A stretch of 64,000 bases of DNA from Circinella umbellata (GCA_025093555.1 JAIWNF010000090.1:53989-117988), one strand, 5' to 3'. Shown: positions 1 through 13,254, numbered from the stretch's first letter. A program made the numbers and translations. The notes: generated by a model not told the origin, from the letters alone.

Positions 1-717
1 AGCAATACAGTACCTTCATCACAAAGTAGCACTTTACTTTTACATAAAAAGACAACAACAAGTTCCGAAAATAAAAAACAGTTACCAAAGAAATCAAATA
101 AAAACAAAACTCATCATGAAATAAAGTCTCCTTCCTCCTCTACAGGTAGTTTTTCTTCTGCCAAATCACCTACTTCACCTACACCCTCATCTAAGAAACG
201 GTTACCTACACGACCTAAAGTATTATTAACGTATGGTGGACGTACAGCAGAACATGAAGAACCGCCCAAGAAACGTTTATCTATGTTTCGTCGTAAATGT
301 CCACCGGGTGAAACACGAACAGCACGACTTATGATGGGAATTAGTACAACAGGACGACGTCACACAAGTTCTGCACGAGAACCGCAAGAGCCACAAGAAC
401 CTACCAATGAAGACAAAAATGGACGACGACCGGGACGATTACTTCGATTTGCCTATAAACATCATCCACAAGAACAAGAAAATACACATCCGGGTAAAAA
501 ACGACCTGTATCCGTAGGTAGTAGTAAAATACAAAGTGAATCTAAAAAATTACAACCCGAATCTTCACAAACAGATATAAGGACTTCATCACGAAGACAA
601 TCCGTACCCTCAGGGTTTACAGGTCGAAAATCAGCTTCCACGGATAAACAAATTGTTCCAACGAAAAATAATCAAAGTACAACTGCATTAGGTGCTAAAG
701 TTGTTCGAGTACATTAA
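1..717 (+). CDS. 3' end of an unrecognised basic, Ser/Lys/Pro-rich protein (partial)
   Basis: The frame is open from the first base of the window to a TAA at 715-717, about 238 codons, so the gene starts upstream. The protein is low-complexity and highly basic, with many KKR, TPSSKKR and RRP patches and Gln/Glu-rich stretches. One less simple segment lies around residues 65-115 (KKRLPTRPKVLLTYGG, then RRKCPPGETRTARLMMG). I recognise no domain. The composition suggests a disordered, possibly nuclear or nucleic-acid-binding tail, but that is inference. An A-rich 3' flank and a long pyrimidine run (about 790-825) follow the stop. Confidence 0.6.
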   Translation, partial: SNTVPSSQSSTLLLHKKTTTSSENKKQLPKKSNKNKTHHEIKSPSSSTGSFSSAKSPTSPTPSSKKRLPTRPKVLLTYGGRTAEHEEPPKKRLSMFRRKCPPGETRTARLMMGISTTGRRHTSSAREPQEPQEPTNEDKNGRRPGRLLRFAYKHHPQEQENTHPGKKRPVSVGSSKIQSESKKLQPESSQTDIRTSSRRQSVPSGFTGRKSASTDKQIVPTKNNQSTTALGAKVVRVH

Positions 718-2071
718 AAAAAAAGAAACCCTGTTTATTATATCTTTTATTTAAAACATGCATGTTATTATTCCCCCACCCCCGCCCCACTTTTCTTTCT
801 CTCTTTCTTTCTTTCTTTCTTTTTGGCATATTATTGTAGCAGCTTATTATACCGCAATTATCTATATATACACAAACAATTCACTCTGACTTTATTAGTA
901 TTATTCTTTCTTCCACCTTTCTTGTCACTCGTCTTTTTATATTCTCTAACCCCCATAATACTCAACCATGTCTTTTTTTTTATATCTTCATTCTCATATT
1001 ATTATTATTATTACTATTATTATTATTGTTATTATTTATATTTATAGTGTTATCATTTTATTCTCAAGAATACAAATATACGACCCATCCAACACTTCTT
1101 AGTAATACGATTCATTCAGACCCTCCTATTTTTGTTATTATTATTATTAATGAGAAGAAACGTCAACAATGCTTTTTTTTATTATTGTTACTATTGCTGT
1201 TGTAATAAGGTGACACAGATGGGGTTATGCTATTTTTTATGTTGTGTGAGGATGGCGCATCTTTAGTGTTACGTTTATGCCACTTGCTAATTGGGTCTTA
1301 TACTGTAATATATACATATATATATACATCTCGAAAATGTAAAATTATAAGTGGCGTAAATTATATTAGAAAGCCGTTCATTTATCAGTGTTGGGAAAGG
1401 TGGGGGCTTTGCATTGTTTACTTTTTGTTATTGGGAAAATTTATAATGTCTAGTAACATGTGGTTTGGTTGTCTGATCATCCCTGCTTCTTTTTATGATA
1501 AGTGCACACACAGGTTCATCTGTATACTGTTAATGGCTTATAACTACATAAGAAACAAACCATTTGTTTTTAATAATACCTAGAAATGTAAGCGTCTACG
1601 AATCTTCACATCCGGTAACCCAAATTTAAAGCATAAAAAAAAAAACTGAGTGAAGAAAATTTTTTTTATCAGGAACAGGATTTTCACCCGAGTTGTAAAG
1701 TTCCATAATATAATTAGAAGGGTGAATGAATAATTATTTTTAATCGAGATATTATTCTTTTAAGAGAAACTCATTATTCTATTTAATCAAGTGTTCAATA
1801 AGAACTTGAGGAGAAGGTTATAAATATTTATATATGAAATAATTATATAAAAAAAACAGAATGTAAACTATAAATAGATCCTTTTTTTCCCCTCCGCCAT
1901 CCATCCCCCCCTTTTTATAGTCAACTGTTCTCGACATTATTATAGACGGCTTTACCCTTTTTTTTCTTTCTCTTTTTTTTTGTGTGTGTAGTACCCGCTC
2001 TTCTTTACGAACCCTTCTTTTTTTGTTGGTTCATTTCATTAACCCTCCCCCCAAAAAAAACGAAAAAAAGG
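718..2071. other. Intergenic, AT-rich, simple-sequence tracts
   Basis: No convincing gene. It holds a C-run/CT tract (about 770-825), ATT trinucleotide runs (about 1000-1030 and 1136-1150) and T-rich leader sequence just before the glycosyltransferase start (about 1880-2070). Short open frames here are simple-sequence artefacts without domain-like composition. Confidence 0.6.
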
Positions 2072-4368
2072 ATGCCACTCGACCTTCCACAATATAAGAG
2101 TGACACTGTTCCAGCACGACGACCACGAACAAATAAACGGACGTTAGCTGCACTAGCTGTTGTCGGTATTTTTTTCCTTTTCTTTTTGAATGCTCGGGTA
2201 AGCCATCCCGACACACCTTCATCCTCATCCATTCAAGAACCATCCAACAATGATCCTTCATTACCTACTACCCATAATGAAAAATCACAACCTCCACCTA
2301 TCATCATTGAAGAAGAAGTAAAAGAACAAAACGAATATATTAGCAACGATAACGATCCTGACTATTTCCCCACTTTGGACAATGACGATGCTACAAGTGA
2401 AGCTGCCAACATTTTACCTGACCAAGAATTGTTCCCCATAGGAAACCAACAACAAGAAGAAGAGGAAGAAGAAATGAAAGGAGGTGATAATGCTGTATCT
2501 CCTCATTCCAATCAACATAGTACACTTCCACATCCACTTTCTGAAGAAAATCAAGAAGATATCATTTTAAATGATTCCAATCATTATACTTATCTTGTGG
2601 TGATTGCTTCTCAAGCAACTGAATTAGCTCGTCGTCAATTGATTCGTGAAAAGTATTTTGGTTTACTTGATAATTTATTACCTTGTATGCAATATAATAC
2701 GGATATGTTATATAAGTTTTGGATTTATGGTGATATGATTCCAGCAAAAACGGATGAACGTCGTCGATATGAAGCTGAAAAGATGGAATGGGATGATCTT
2801 GAAGAAGTGGGTAAAGGTATAAAATATGAACAAACTAGTATTTTGAAATGGGTAAAGTATCTAATTTTTATATCTTGAGATGGAATGAGGGAGGAGGAGG
2901 GGAGGGCAAAAGATAGCATAATATTAAATTTGTATCACTTGTTGGTTCTTCTTAGGCTGAAACCACTTTAGCGGATCGTGGTATTACATATGACTATCTG
3001 ATTGTACAAGATATTAATACTTTTATTCAATTATCCAACATTAAACGAGAATTGGATAATGGTGTGATTAGTGAAAGCACGAATTCACCTGTTGCTATCA
3101 ATACCGATACACCTACCAATTTAGTTTGGGGCAACTTTGCTGGAACAGAAAGTGACAAGCATGCATTCATTGTGGGTTCTGCTGCTGTCAAATTGGCTAT
3201 GGAAAAACAATATGACATTACACAATTTGATGTCAATGGTCCTCATCTTTTGACGAATATGTATCATTATTTTGAATCCGTGGGGGCTGATGTTGAAAGT
3301 GCTGTGGATGCTACCTTAGAACCAGAAGCCGCTGCTGAAGAACAAGAACGTGTTATTCCTTTATTTATTCGTGAAGATGGATCTGAAGGTACTCATCGTT
3401 TCATTCGTTGGGAAAATAATGTTGAATCTGTCCATGCCGAAGATAGTGTTGTTACACAAATCTATCAAGATGCCGAATTTGCTGATTTGGCGCGTTGGAC
3501 TTATCTCAAACCATCTCCTGTGTGTTATCCACGTAAATCAGCATTCAAGGACGGTCAACCTCCCTTGGATCCATTAGATGATGATCAAGAATCATCGGAT
3601 GCTATCACATCGGATGAAAACGATTTTCCCAATGCCAATAATGCAACATCTTCCATGACTGCTCATGCGAATGGTCCTTCTATTGCCTTGATGACTTCTT
3701 CTTTTATTTACCCAGATAATTGTATGGAACCTTCGGCTACATTATCGGCTATCAATAAACGTAAGTTTGCTATACGTCATGGTCACAGTTTCGTCGCTCG
3801 ATCTGCTGAATTTGCTCAACAACGCGGTCGTAAAACTGTATGGGGCAAGATTGATGCCATTGAAAAAGTATTACCTAAATACGATTGGATCTTTTGGATG
3901 GATATGGATGCCGTTATTATGAATCAAGAACGTTCCCTCTTCGATCTATTGGATGATTTACGTGATCGTTATCCTGATGGTAAAGAAGCATTTGATGAAA
4001 ATGTTAATATGATTGCATCACGACCTCGAAGTGATCCCATGTTTAATGCGGGTGTCTTTTTCATGCGTAATTCACCATGGAGTATGGAATTCCTTCGTGA
4101 AGTGCAAGCTTTTGAATCGTGGTATAATAAGGGATCTGCTTATGAACAAGGTGCTATGGCTGATATCATTGAAGATCCAAAATATAAGGAACATGTGTTT
4201 ATGCTTTATCCCGATGTACATACATTTAATACTTTCCCCAAGTATTACAAGCCTGGTGATTTTGTGGTTCATTATGCACCTGATAAATGTCCTTCTCCAT
4301 TTGTATTAAAAGGATTGGAAGCTGCTGAAAGAATTGAAAATGGTGAAGTGATTGAATCTCTAGTATAA
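2072..4368 (+). CDS. Golgi type II glycosyltransferase: degenerate GT31-like domain fused to GT34 (MNN10/GMA12-like)
   Basis: Exons 2072-2851 and 2956-4368 give 730 aa. The start at 2072 follows an A-rich leader and leaves a short basic tail plus one membrane anchor (about residues 25-43), the usual Golgi type II layout; an acidic low-complexity stem follows. Residues about 175-370 resemble the GT31 beta-1,3-galactosyltransferase fold: ARRQLIREKYFG, then YDYLIVQDINTF where GT31 enzymes have the DDD motif (here reduced to one Asp), then a GNFAGTESDKHAFIVGSA block. Residues about 525-715 are a good GT34 domain: KRKFAIRHGH, WGKIDAI, the DxD in FWMDMDAVI, FNAGVFFMRNSPWS and EQGAMADII. GT34 enzymes add alpha-linked galactose or mannose to N-glycans or mannan. 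The N-domain probably lost catalysis; the C-domain looks active. Acceptor unknown. Confidence 0.88.
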
Positions 4369-5248
4369 AATCATTATTTATTCCTTCTTTATATATATAC
4401 ATAACCCCTCTCACGTTGTCTTATCCCATCCTCTCGAAACATATACAGACACACATCCAATTTTTTTTTTTGTACATTTAAATTTAATATTCTCCTTCCT
4501 TTTTCTAAAAAAAAACAATACATTATTTTCACTCAAGTTCTATCTGTCATTGAAGGGTTACAATTATATTTATTTTTGAAAAAGATATTTTTTTTTTCAT
4601 GTGAAAACAAAGTTTTGTCGGCATAGTGAACATCTTCCATCCTTCACTTATCCAAAGTTTAACAACCTTCTATCGGCGCCAGGGGTAGGGGAAACATAAC
4701 CAAGACTCCGCTTTTCAAATGTTTTTTTTCCAAAATAATTATATTTTTTTTTGTGGCGTGATGTCAGCCAATTTTTTTTTTTTTTGTGTGTGTGTTATGT
4801 GTGTATTTGCGGTTTTATAAAAAAAAAAACGCGAACCTTTCTACCTGCACACACGCTTCTAGCACTTTGTTACTATACCCTATCACTTAAGGGAGTTCTT
4901 TCCCCTCCACTCTCTTTTTTTTTCCTCTATCTTCTCTTCAGACCTTATACAAACGCCATTCCACATTCTTTCCATTGAAAGAAGTTCAATAACACTATAG
5001 ACTTATACCTCTCTTTCTCTTTTTCTCTCTCTCTCTCTTTTTTTTCGAGGGGGTTGTTGAACGTTTTTTTTTCCGTAATACATTCTGGGGTGGTAACTCG
5101 ATACATCGATCGTTTATTATTATTATTTTGTCTCCACCCCATCCCGTTCATTCCTCTCCCCTTTTTTTCTCCAAAACAATCGATTTGTTAATTTTTTTAT
5201 TTCTCTCTTTTTTTTCTCTCTTTCTCTCTCTCTCTCTTTCTCATTTAA
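4369..5248. other. Intergenic with poly-T and CT-rich leader
   Basis: No gene seen. Homopolymer T runs and a CT-rich tract (about 5150-5243) lead straight into the PPR start codon. Pyrimidine-rich leaders of this type precede several start codons in this window. Confidence 0.55.
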
Positions 5249-5586
5249 ATGAGTTCGGCGCTCGCTCGACGAGGGAGCAAAACTGCCGCTACTGCTTGCA
5301 AACACCATCCTAATCGAAATTATTTTAGTCATTCGTTCTATCGTCGCGATGTATTATCACACCATCAAAATATCCGAGACATGTCCTTACTTTGGCTTCT
5401 GACAGCTGCTGCATGTAGTCCACCTACACGTTTATATGCTTGTCAAACAGCACTTTCCATGACAACAACAGCCATACAACAACGACGTACATTTCGAGCC
5501 AAAAGTGAACAATTAGCATCGGCATCACGATCCATGGCCATGATGGACGATACGTCTTCTCTTCTCACAGACTCAACATGTACTTC

Positions 5587-5620
<34 letters not shown>

Positions 5621-7717
5621 CGAGAAAAGTCACTTTCTAAAAAATTCCATCCTCGAAGAATTGGTAAAGGATGTGATCTGGACGAAATATTTCAATATTT
5701 GATCGAATCAAGTCATCAACTTGGACGTGAACGTGTATTCAAGTCACTTCGAACAGCTCTTTATAATGCCAGTGGTTATCGAGTGGAATCAGCATGGCGA
5801 ATCTATCAACAAATGATGCATCACAAAGTAACAGATTTGATGGGTCCTAATAATTATGGTCATTTATTGAACATATTAAAATATGGAACGGATCCAACAA
5901 CGACTATTTCAAGAATGTTGAATGTATTGGATGATTTACGAATACAACAAGGAAATCAACGCTTAAAAATTTCATTGATGCATTATTCTCAAGTGTTGTT
6001 TGCCATGGGTCGAATAGGGGATGCAAAAGGGGCCTGTGCACTGATTCAAGAAATAAAAACACAAGGTCATGTACCATTACCAAGTCATTTTACCTCATTG
6101 GCAATTGCTACTCGGAATGACAAATCCTACGATGCTACTCAAGAAGCTGCGGAATTGATGATGGAAGCCATGAATAAGGATCAAGTCGTGTTAGAGAATG
6201 ATGCGTGTGTTACCATGGTTAGTTTGTTATCAAGGCAAAGGTCACGAGGGCAACGTCAACAACAAATGACAAAAGAAAATGATGGGATTGATAGGACAGT
6301 CAAGTTTTTGGAAGCAGTGGAATATGTACGTAACAAGGAAGGTGTGGATGATACCCCAACTACAGCAACGACAAAATCACAGTACAATGTTCATGTGTAT
6401 ACATCACTTATATCCGGTCTAGCACAAAAAGGGGATGCTACAAATGCCAAACGGTTATATGACAAGATGCGACAACAAGGTTTAAAACCAACCATTGCAA
6501 CACGGACAGCATTAATTGAAGCGTATGGACGAGCAGGTGATTTTGACACTGCACTTAAACTTTTGAATCGAAAACAGCATACTTCAATGGTCACTTCAGT
6601 ACTGACGAATGCGATACGACACAATAAGTGGGATGTAGCAGAGATGTTGGCGACACCGTGGATGAAAAAACTTGAGAGTGCGAAATTAGACGACAAGTTG
6701 CGGGCAGCTTTAATGTGGGTCAAGGTGAAATCAGATTTAGATGACGCACGTTCATTCTTTGACACGTTATATCAAAAGGATGCATCCTATGTGAATACAG
6801 TTATGGTGAATCATTTGGTAGCGGGTAGTGGTAACCAAAGGTCCAATGAAAAAGTGAAAGAATCTTATGGTTTACATTCATCAACGGGCAAGTCACCATC
6901 ACTCTTTTCACAACATGTGTTGGTCGATGCATTATTCAAGTGTCGTGATGTTCCTGCCGCACTTACTGCATTTATGAGTATGCGAAGGCAAGGAATACCA
7001 GATGATATTACACTGGCCATGGTGATTCGAGGATTGATTATGAATGATGAAGACACTATAGCTTGGAACGTGTTTCGTGCTCTCAAAAAGGATGGTGTTC
7101 AGCCAAACTTGTGGGCCTATACCAGCATGCTTAAAGCTTATGCTAAATCAAATTCAACCACGGGAATCAACAAGGAATTAGTGGATGTGTGGCCAGAATT
7201 ACATCGAGCCGTCACGGGTAGACATGCCACCACTGAATCCACAGTGGAAAATAACAAGGAAAAAGTAGAAGAGGAGACACCTGTGTTAATGCCAATCACC
7301 AAGAATCCTTCGCAAGCATACCTATTGTTTCGAGAATTAACTGGTTTTCAAACACCTAACGAGTATACTTATACCACACTTATTGCATGTTTTTCAAAAC
7401 ACAGTCTTGCTCGGGCGACCGATGTATTTTCGCACATGTGTGCATCTGGAGTTAAACCTACAGTTCAAACATACACAGCCATGTTACAAGCGTGTTCTAT
7501 TTTTCGAAGTGCAAGGGGTGCATTATTAATTTTTCGACATATGCGTGATCAACAAGTGGCTCCAAATTCTGCAACATGGCATTACCTTCTTAAGGCATTC
7601 GTTCGTGCACGCGTAGATAAATCAAATATTGATCAAATTGGAAATATGGCACGTGAGGCCATGGGAAGTAATGATAATGATAAAAGTAATAAAAGTAAAC
7701 GTAAAAAACCATTATAA
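5249..7717 (+). CDS. Pentatricopeptide-repeat (PPR) protein, probably mitochondrial
   Basis: Single exon, 822 aa. PPR proteins bind RNA one base per ~35-aa helical hairpin and handle organelle RNA processing or translation. The N-terminus is Arg/Ser/His-rich and almost free of acidic residues for about 60 aa, as in mitochondrial presequences. Recognisable repeats include residues about 382-417 (VHVYTSLISGL ... GLKP), 551-590 (VLVDALFKCRDVPAALTAF), 590-625 (LAMVIRGL ... GVQPNLWAYTSML), 703-738 (YTYTTLIACF ... GVKPTVQTYTAML) and 738-775. A (ACA)n tract at about 5587-5621 encodes a run of Thr after the presequence. The start at 5249 sits right after the CT-rich leader. Later ATGs (for example at 5382) would shorten but not destroy the presequence. 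Target RNA cannot be told. Confidence 0.85.
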
Positions 7718-7828
7718 TCATATACACTTTTCTTTCAAAAAAAAAGCATACAAATACACACACACACATACACATACACACCCTCTCACATATATACAGC
7801 ATTCCTTTCTCACTATTATACAAATTCA

Positions 7829-7859
<31 letters not shown>

Positions 7860-8032
7860 ACATTCTGCTCGATTCTTTTATTATTATTATTATTTTTGTA
7901 TTATAGACAAAAAGTAAATTAATATTGTACAGTTTTTTTTTTGGAAGCAAAACGATGAAACATTTTATTAAAATTAAATAATTTTTCCATACGGCTTCTT
8001 TTTTTTATTATAATCATTGGTTATATTCCATG
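7718..8032. repeat. Convergent 3' ends with CA and TA microsatellites
   Basis: About 315 bp between the PPR stop (+) and the antiporter stop (-). It contains A-run, (CA)n at about 7754-7775, (TA)n then (CA)n at about 7830-7857 and (TTA)n at about 7878-7895. No gene. It probably holds both polyadenylation regions. Confidence 0.6.
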
Positions 8033-10317
8033 CTATTCACTAACAACAATGTTATTCTTATTCTTTGTTTGTTGATGAAGTGGTGGTGGTGATGGTAATG
8101 ATGATTGTCTACTACTATTGACTTCATTGAATAATACTGCTGTTGTTGCTTCGCTTATATTACCAGTGGTCGTACGTGTCAAAGTGAATGCTGGTCTTAT
8201 GTTTGTTGTTTTTTCAATATCTGTTGTTGTTGTTGTAGGGGTAATAATACAACGATAGATAGATTGAGCAGCAACTACCATGGGTATGGTTAATCCATGG
8301 ATGATGACAGAAGATAAAACAATAAAGTAAACAATAGGTTTTAATATACCAGCAATGGACTTGCCATCATCTGTAACGATAAAAGTGCCCATCCCTTCGG
8401 TTGCTATAGCAGAATAAAAAATGGCACCCACACCCACGGGTCCAAACCAGCCAGTAAACAATGCTTCACGCCAATTTTTAATTATTGGGACACATTTATA
8501 TAAACACAGTACAGTAGGCACACGTCGAAGTAATAAAACAAGTAAAGCTAGAGCTGTAAGTCGCCATAGAGAAAGTTCAACAAACATTAACAGAGGCTAA
8601 ATAAATATATATTTACGTAGTAAATAATAGGACTTTTTTTTTGGAACACGTTAAATGTGGATGTATAAAATCATAGTTGTATAAGTATAACTTTACCATT
8701 GTCACTCCAATATATGTAAATACACCAATAGACAACAAGGAATCTAGTACCTTATTGACGAACGAAAAAGAAAAAAAATTAGTCATTCATTGTACTGTGT
8801 CAAATATATAAAAAGTTAATATAAATGATAGTTTAGTTATTGAATACAAATAAAGCTAACCAATAAAAAAGAACCTTTAGATGCTGTTTTATCTTGGAAC
8901 CATTCGTCCCATGATAAGATACATCCAGCCATGAAACAGGCTAATAAATCATCACTTTTCATCCACGCTAGTGAACCCATGAGAATAAACTATATTGACA
9001 AATGTATGTTTGTGAATCAATGATTATTGTTTTTTTTAGTTACTTTTTAAGATTTGTATACTTACTGTGAGCATGAGAGGACACAAATGGAGTGCTTCTG
9101 ATTCGACCATATATCTATATATTTTGATGGACAATATTAATCTCATACGTATTGAATAGTGGGACGGGGCTATTAACATTAACCATTTGTTAGGCAAAAA
9201 AAAAGAAAAAGTCGATTACCTTTTATCGCACCATTTTATTAAAATCCTTACTGTCCAACCAATCAATACACCAAGAACAATTGATAATGCAATCTCTTGT
9301 AACATAATGTTTAGAAACCAGGATCGAAGAGCATCACCAATAGGCATTTCCATCCAATAAATTGCTATGAATAGGAATGGATAACCAAGTCCGTCATTTC
9401 CAGCGCTATATTAGATATCACAACCTTTCATGTAAGTTATATATAAAAACCAAATACATTACATATCTTGAATATATATATTAAGCTCAAATTACTATAC
9501 AACCTTTCAGCGGCAATCAAGTCTCTAATTTCTCGCCGTACATTTTTTTCAGCATAGCAACCTTGAACAATGGAACTTGAAAGAACCTATAATAGATAAA
9601 CATATATAAATGTACACTTGATTATTTATATAGTAACAAAATACGTACTATGTACGTAAAAAAACATACTGGATCTGTAGGCGTGAAACATGATGCCACG
9701 ATGAGTGCTTGAATCTAATATAGATCACAATATAGTATCCTCGTTTATCAATAAGCTATTAATCTCATTTTATGTTCGTCATATGAAAATGATGTCGAAT
9801 TTCATTCACTCACATAATCGAGACTTGGAATCATTAAGTAGACAAGTGATCCACTCACAAACCACATTCCCAGCATAACAGGAATGAGCATTATAATCAT
9901 TGACCGATAATGAGTGTAGATAAATTTACCAGGTATAGTTACAGCCCCTGTAATCATAACTTGGATCGCAATGACCGCACGAGTGATCTCAGTAGTGACC
10001 ACCACTTCGTCCATACCCCACATGTCCACATTTACCAGATTAAGACAATAAGGTCCAATAATAATACCAAACATTACAGCAAACACTATACGTTATGTAT
10101 GTAAATTTCACAATGATAAATCGATTAAAAGCTACATATACATACATATGCATAGACTCTTACTCATCCTTTATGTATTCATCTTTTTCTTTTCTCTATA
10201 AATATACATACATGCTTCATTCAAGTAAAGTTGATCTCGAATAAAATTCGAAGTAGTAATAAATATTAATGAGAACGCACCAATAAGTAAAAACCCAATG
10301 TCTAATGAAGTAGCCAT
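8033..10317 (-). CDS. NHA1: Plasma-membrane Na+(K+)/H+ antiporter, Nha1/Sod2 type (CPA1)
   Basis: Nine exons on the minus strand: 10317-10212, 10085-9814, 9714-9670, 9586-9504, 9405-9220, 9114-9066, 8989-8861, 8750-8697, 8596-8033; 495 aa. It exchanges cytosolic Na+ or K+ for protons. Joined exons give the family signatures: LNEALFAVMFGIIIGP in the second helix region, TPTDPVLSSSIVQG (the cation-site TDP), ESAGNDGLGYPFL (the conserved ND pair) and GWFGPVGVGAIFYS near the C-terminus. About 12 hydrophobic segments are visible. The length resembles S. pombe Sod2 (468 aa) rather than S. cerevisiae Nha1 with its long tail. The cytosolic end is short and Thr/Ser-rich. Donor and acceptor sites are canonical GT..AG; exon sum is 1488 nt. 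Confidence 0.9.
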
Positions 10318-11052
10318 AATGTATAAGAAAAAAGCGAAGGAGGAGATGAAGAATAAAAAATAAGAGAAATCTGAAAGGAAAGAAGACAAGGGGTATGTCA
10401 ATCATTATTAAGATGCTATTTGTATTTTTAACTTGCGACCATTTATACTACAATCATCCACTGTACATAAAGGAACGTATTTTTTTTACATGTGTATTAA
10501 AAAAAAAGTATAATTCAGCCAACATTAACCTAAACAGGTACTTTTTTTATAATAAAAACTATCTATAAACCGACTATGCAAGTGCGCCATTTTTGCTTAA
10601 TTACAAAAAGGAAAGGGTTTGTTGTTGTTGTTGTTGCTTATGATTGTCTTTTCTCATGATTTTGCTTTCCCCCCCCCCACCTGAAAAAAAGAAAACAAAT
10701 AATAAATTCTCCTTTTTTCTTTTCTGTTTTTTCTTTCTTTCTTTCTCTTACCCAAATCCCATCCCTTTCAAGAGAAGTCTATAAAATCTAATCCATGCTT
10801 CGTATATTGTTGTATATGTGTGTGTTTCTGATTATGCATATTTACAATTTGTTGCGTTGATATGATGTATATATATATATGTATATACCATTGCTCCGTT
10901 GTAATATTCAAAAGTTGTATGGAAGATAAAAAATTCATGCAGACAGAAACAGAGAGGAAGAGACAGAATTATTAATAGTAGTAATGATGAATGTAAATGC
11001 GAATGTGGTATTTTTATATTAAAAAAAACAAACAATTATTTTTTTTTCCTTT
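10318..11052. other. Intergenic between two minus-strand genes
   Basis: Contains the upstream region of the antiporter and the 3' flank of the WW protein. Visible are a C-run at about 10668-10681, a (TTG)n run at about 10619-10637, CT tracts (about 10720-10750) and (TA)n at about 10868-10880. No gene seen. Confidence 0.55.
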
Positions 11053-12350
11053 TTATCGATAACCTCCTCTGGTAGTACGTCCATAACCACCACGACCATT
11101 ATGGTAATATGGGTCCCGTGGACGAATATTACGGTGAGGTGCTGTTCTGTCGACTAATCCATCTCGTCTCGACACCCATAATTCATTTTGATATCGAACA
11201 TTATGCTGATGATAATAACGTGGGTAAGGTGGATAAGGTAAAGATTGATGACGTGATGGTGGAGGTGGTGGAGGACGAACATTAGTACGATGAACAAGAT
11301 TTTGTGCTACAGGTCGACGTTCTCTTGACCGATGTCGCTCCATTGCTGTGTTGTTCTTGTTGGCGTTGCTGCTGTTGCTGGTTGCTGCTGTTGCTAAAGT
11401 ACTAGTAGGTGGTGTTTCTCGTCGTCGTTTATGGTAACTATGGTTACTATTATTATTATTATTATTATTATTACCGTCGTTGCTACCATTACTACTGTTA
11501 TTTGTGTTATTATTATTGTTGGCTTGAACAGGACTATCCCAAGTGGAGTCACCGGTTTCTGTATTATAATAATAGGTTTTGCCTTTACTTGAGGTCATTG
11601 TTACCCATGGTTTTGGTAATGAATCAATCTTGTTTTGTTCAAATGCATTTCTTCCATTGCTATTTTTGTTATTCTTGATGGATTTATTAGATTCCTCTAC
11701 TGTCTCTCCTTCCTCCCTTTCTTCTTCTTGTTCTCCTTGTTCCGAAATTACGAATTCCTTATGGTTGTGCATGGGCTCCATCACTGCTTGTTCTTCTTCT
11801 TCGTCCGCTTCCAAAGCTATGACAGTTTCTCTTTGTCTGTGGCGTTCTGTCATATTGTCTGGTGATGGAGATGCTCTTGCTGCGGCGGTGGAAGTTGTGG
11901 CTGTGGCACGGTTCTTTTCTTGTTTATCACTTGAAATATCGCTAGTAGTAGTAATAGTAGTGAAATAGTTGGGGCAAGAGATTTTATTATAAAACCGGTC
12001 AGCATAATTGAAATAAATATAAAAATAATTCGTCGTAATTCAAGGATTTAAAAAAAATAAAAAAGAAAAAAAAAACGTCAAAACAGTATTTTTATTTTTC
12101 TCTCTTTCTTTCTTTTTTTTTCTGTTGACGTTCCTTTTTTTTCTTTTCTTTTTTTTTTTTTTTTAAATCCTCAAAATTTAAAAAGTTGTAGATTTCTGTT
12201 CTGTTCAAACCTTGATGATGCGTCTGAATGTCGTACTAGTTGTTCCTGAGTAGTAGTGATATCCTGTCGATTATGACGTTTAAAATCTTCATTCGGTTGT
12301 TGTTTGTTATCCAATGAATGATTACTTTTTTGTCGTTGATGCAAAGGCAT
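11053..12350 (-). CDS. WW-domain protein with Asn/Ser-rich linker and RGG tail
   Basis: Exons 12350-12211 and 11941-11053 give 342 aa; the intron starts GTTTGA and ends CTACTAG. A WW domain spans about residues 155-186 (LPKPWVTMTSSKGKTYYYN, then TWDSP), with both tryptophans and the YYY core. WW domains bind Pro-rich ligands and are common in splicing and transcription factors. Upstream is an acidic Glu-rich segment; downstream come Asn/Ser runs, a basic KRRRE patch, a PPPPPP stretch and a GRGGYG/RGGYR C-terminus typical of RNA-binding proteins. A nuclear mRNA-processing role is inferred from this make-up. I do not recognise a specific orthologue. Exon phase (AG|C) fits exactly. Confidence 0.8.
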
Positions 12351-13254
12351 TTTTTTTATATGTGTATTTCGTTCAGAAAAAGTAAAGTAAAAAACAAAGA
12401 GTAGAGAAAGGAAAGAGCTAATATCTTTTTTTGGGGGAGAATAAAAGTATATGTGGGAGTCAGCAGGTCTAGTTTATTCGGCTCCGCAAAGAAATTCGTT
12501 TGCACAACCAAAAGTGTTAAGACTAACTATTCTATATATGAAATCCAGGGAGAACAATGCACCTAAAACAGGGTAAGACACATGCTGGTACTCCATAAAA
12601 GACTGTCATTCCATTGTTAGTTTTTTATTATTATTATTAAAGTATAATACGTGTCGGCCAACAAAAAGCAAAAGATCATATTATATTTTCTAACAAGAGG
12701 TTGCATTGATGATATATTTATATAGGATTGCATTCCTGATAAATTTATTCCAACCATCATCTTTTTATGACTTTAATTGAATAATTTACTTTTTTATTTT
12801 TATTTTTCCCCGTGAAAATTTTGAATACAAATTACTCGAATGTCTCTAGCTCGACATAGAATATTGACAACATGATTTGGATATCTTACTTTTTTTGTAA
12901 CGGAGAACCATTATATATGTGTATCAAAAATTTTACTTGACGCAAGAAGAAAACAATTTCTACTTCATAAATGGTGGATAATTGGCTCAGCACTTTTTTT
13001 TAGGATTGTAGCAGAGTGTGTGTTACATAAAGTAATGTTTCATGATCTCCCACGATCCGTCGCCTTCTTTATGCTCATCATTTTCAATGTGTACTAATAT
13101 TAAAATGTACCAGCGAGACTCATTATTAAGCAACAAGAGGTCGAGTAGGGAGATTATGTATTTGCTTGTACGCTATTTTTTGTTCCCATTTAACATATTT
13201 ACAAATAAATAGAAAAGTATGATATTACTATTTATCATAGTTTATATTTGAATT
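12351..13254. other. Upstream region of the WW gene; no gene recognised
   Basis: AT-rich, with short poly-T and TTA runs and no open frame of note. Probably the WW gene promoter (nearest few hundred bp) running into old transposon-derived DNA. Confidence 0.45.

Noticed and set aside
823..1583. Two plus-strand open frames (823-1047 and 1227-1583)
   Set aside because: Composed of Tyr/Leu/Phe/Ile from TTA, TAT and CT tracts; no domain or codon signal.
2005..2261. Minus-strand ORFs at the glycosyltransferase start
   Set aside because: Shadows of the GT gene, which has the family motifs.
11409..11968. Plus-strand ORFs opposite the WW gene
   Set aside because: Poly-Tyr and similar runs are the complement of Asn and Glu repeats of the WW protein.
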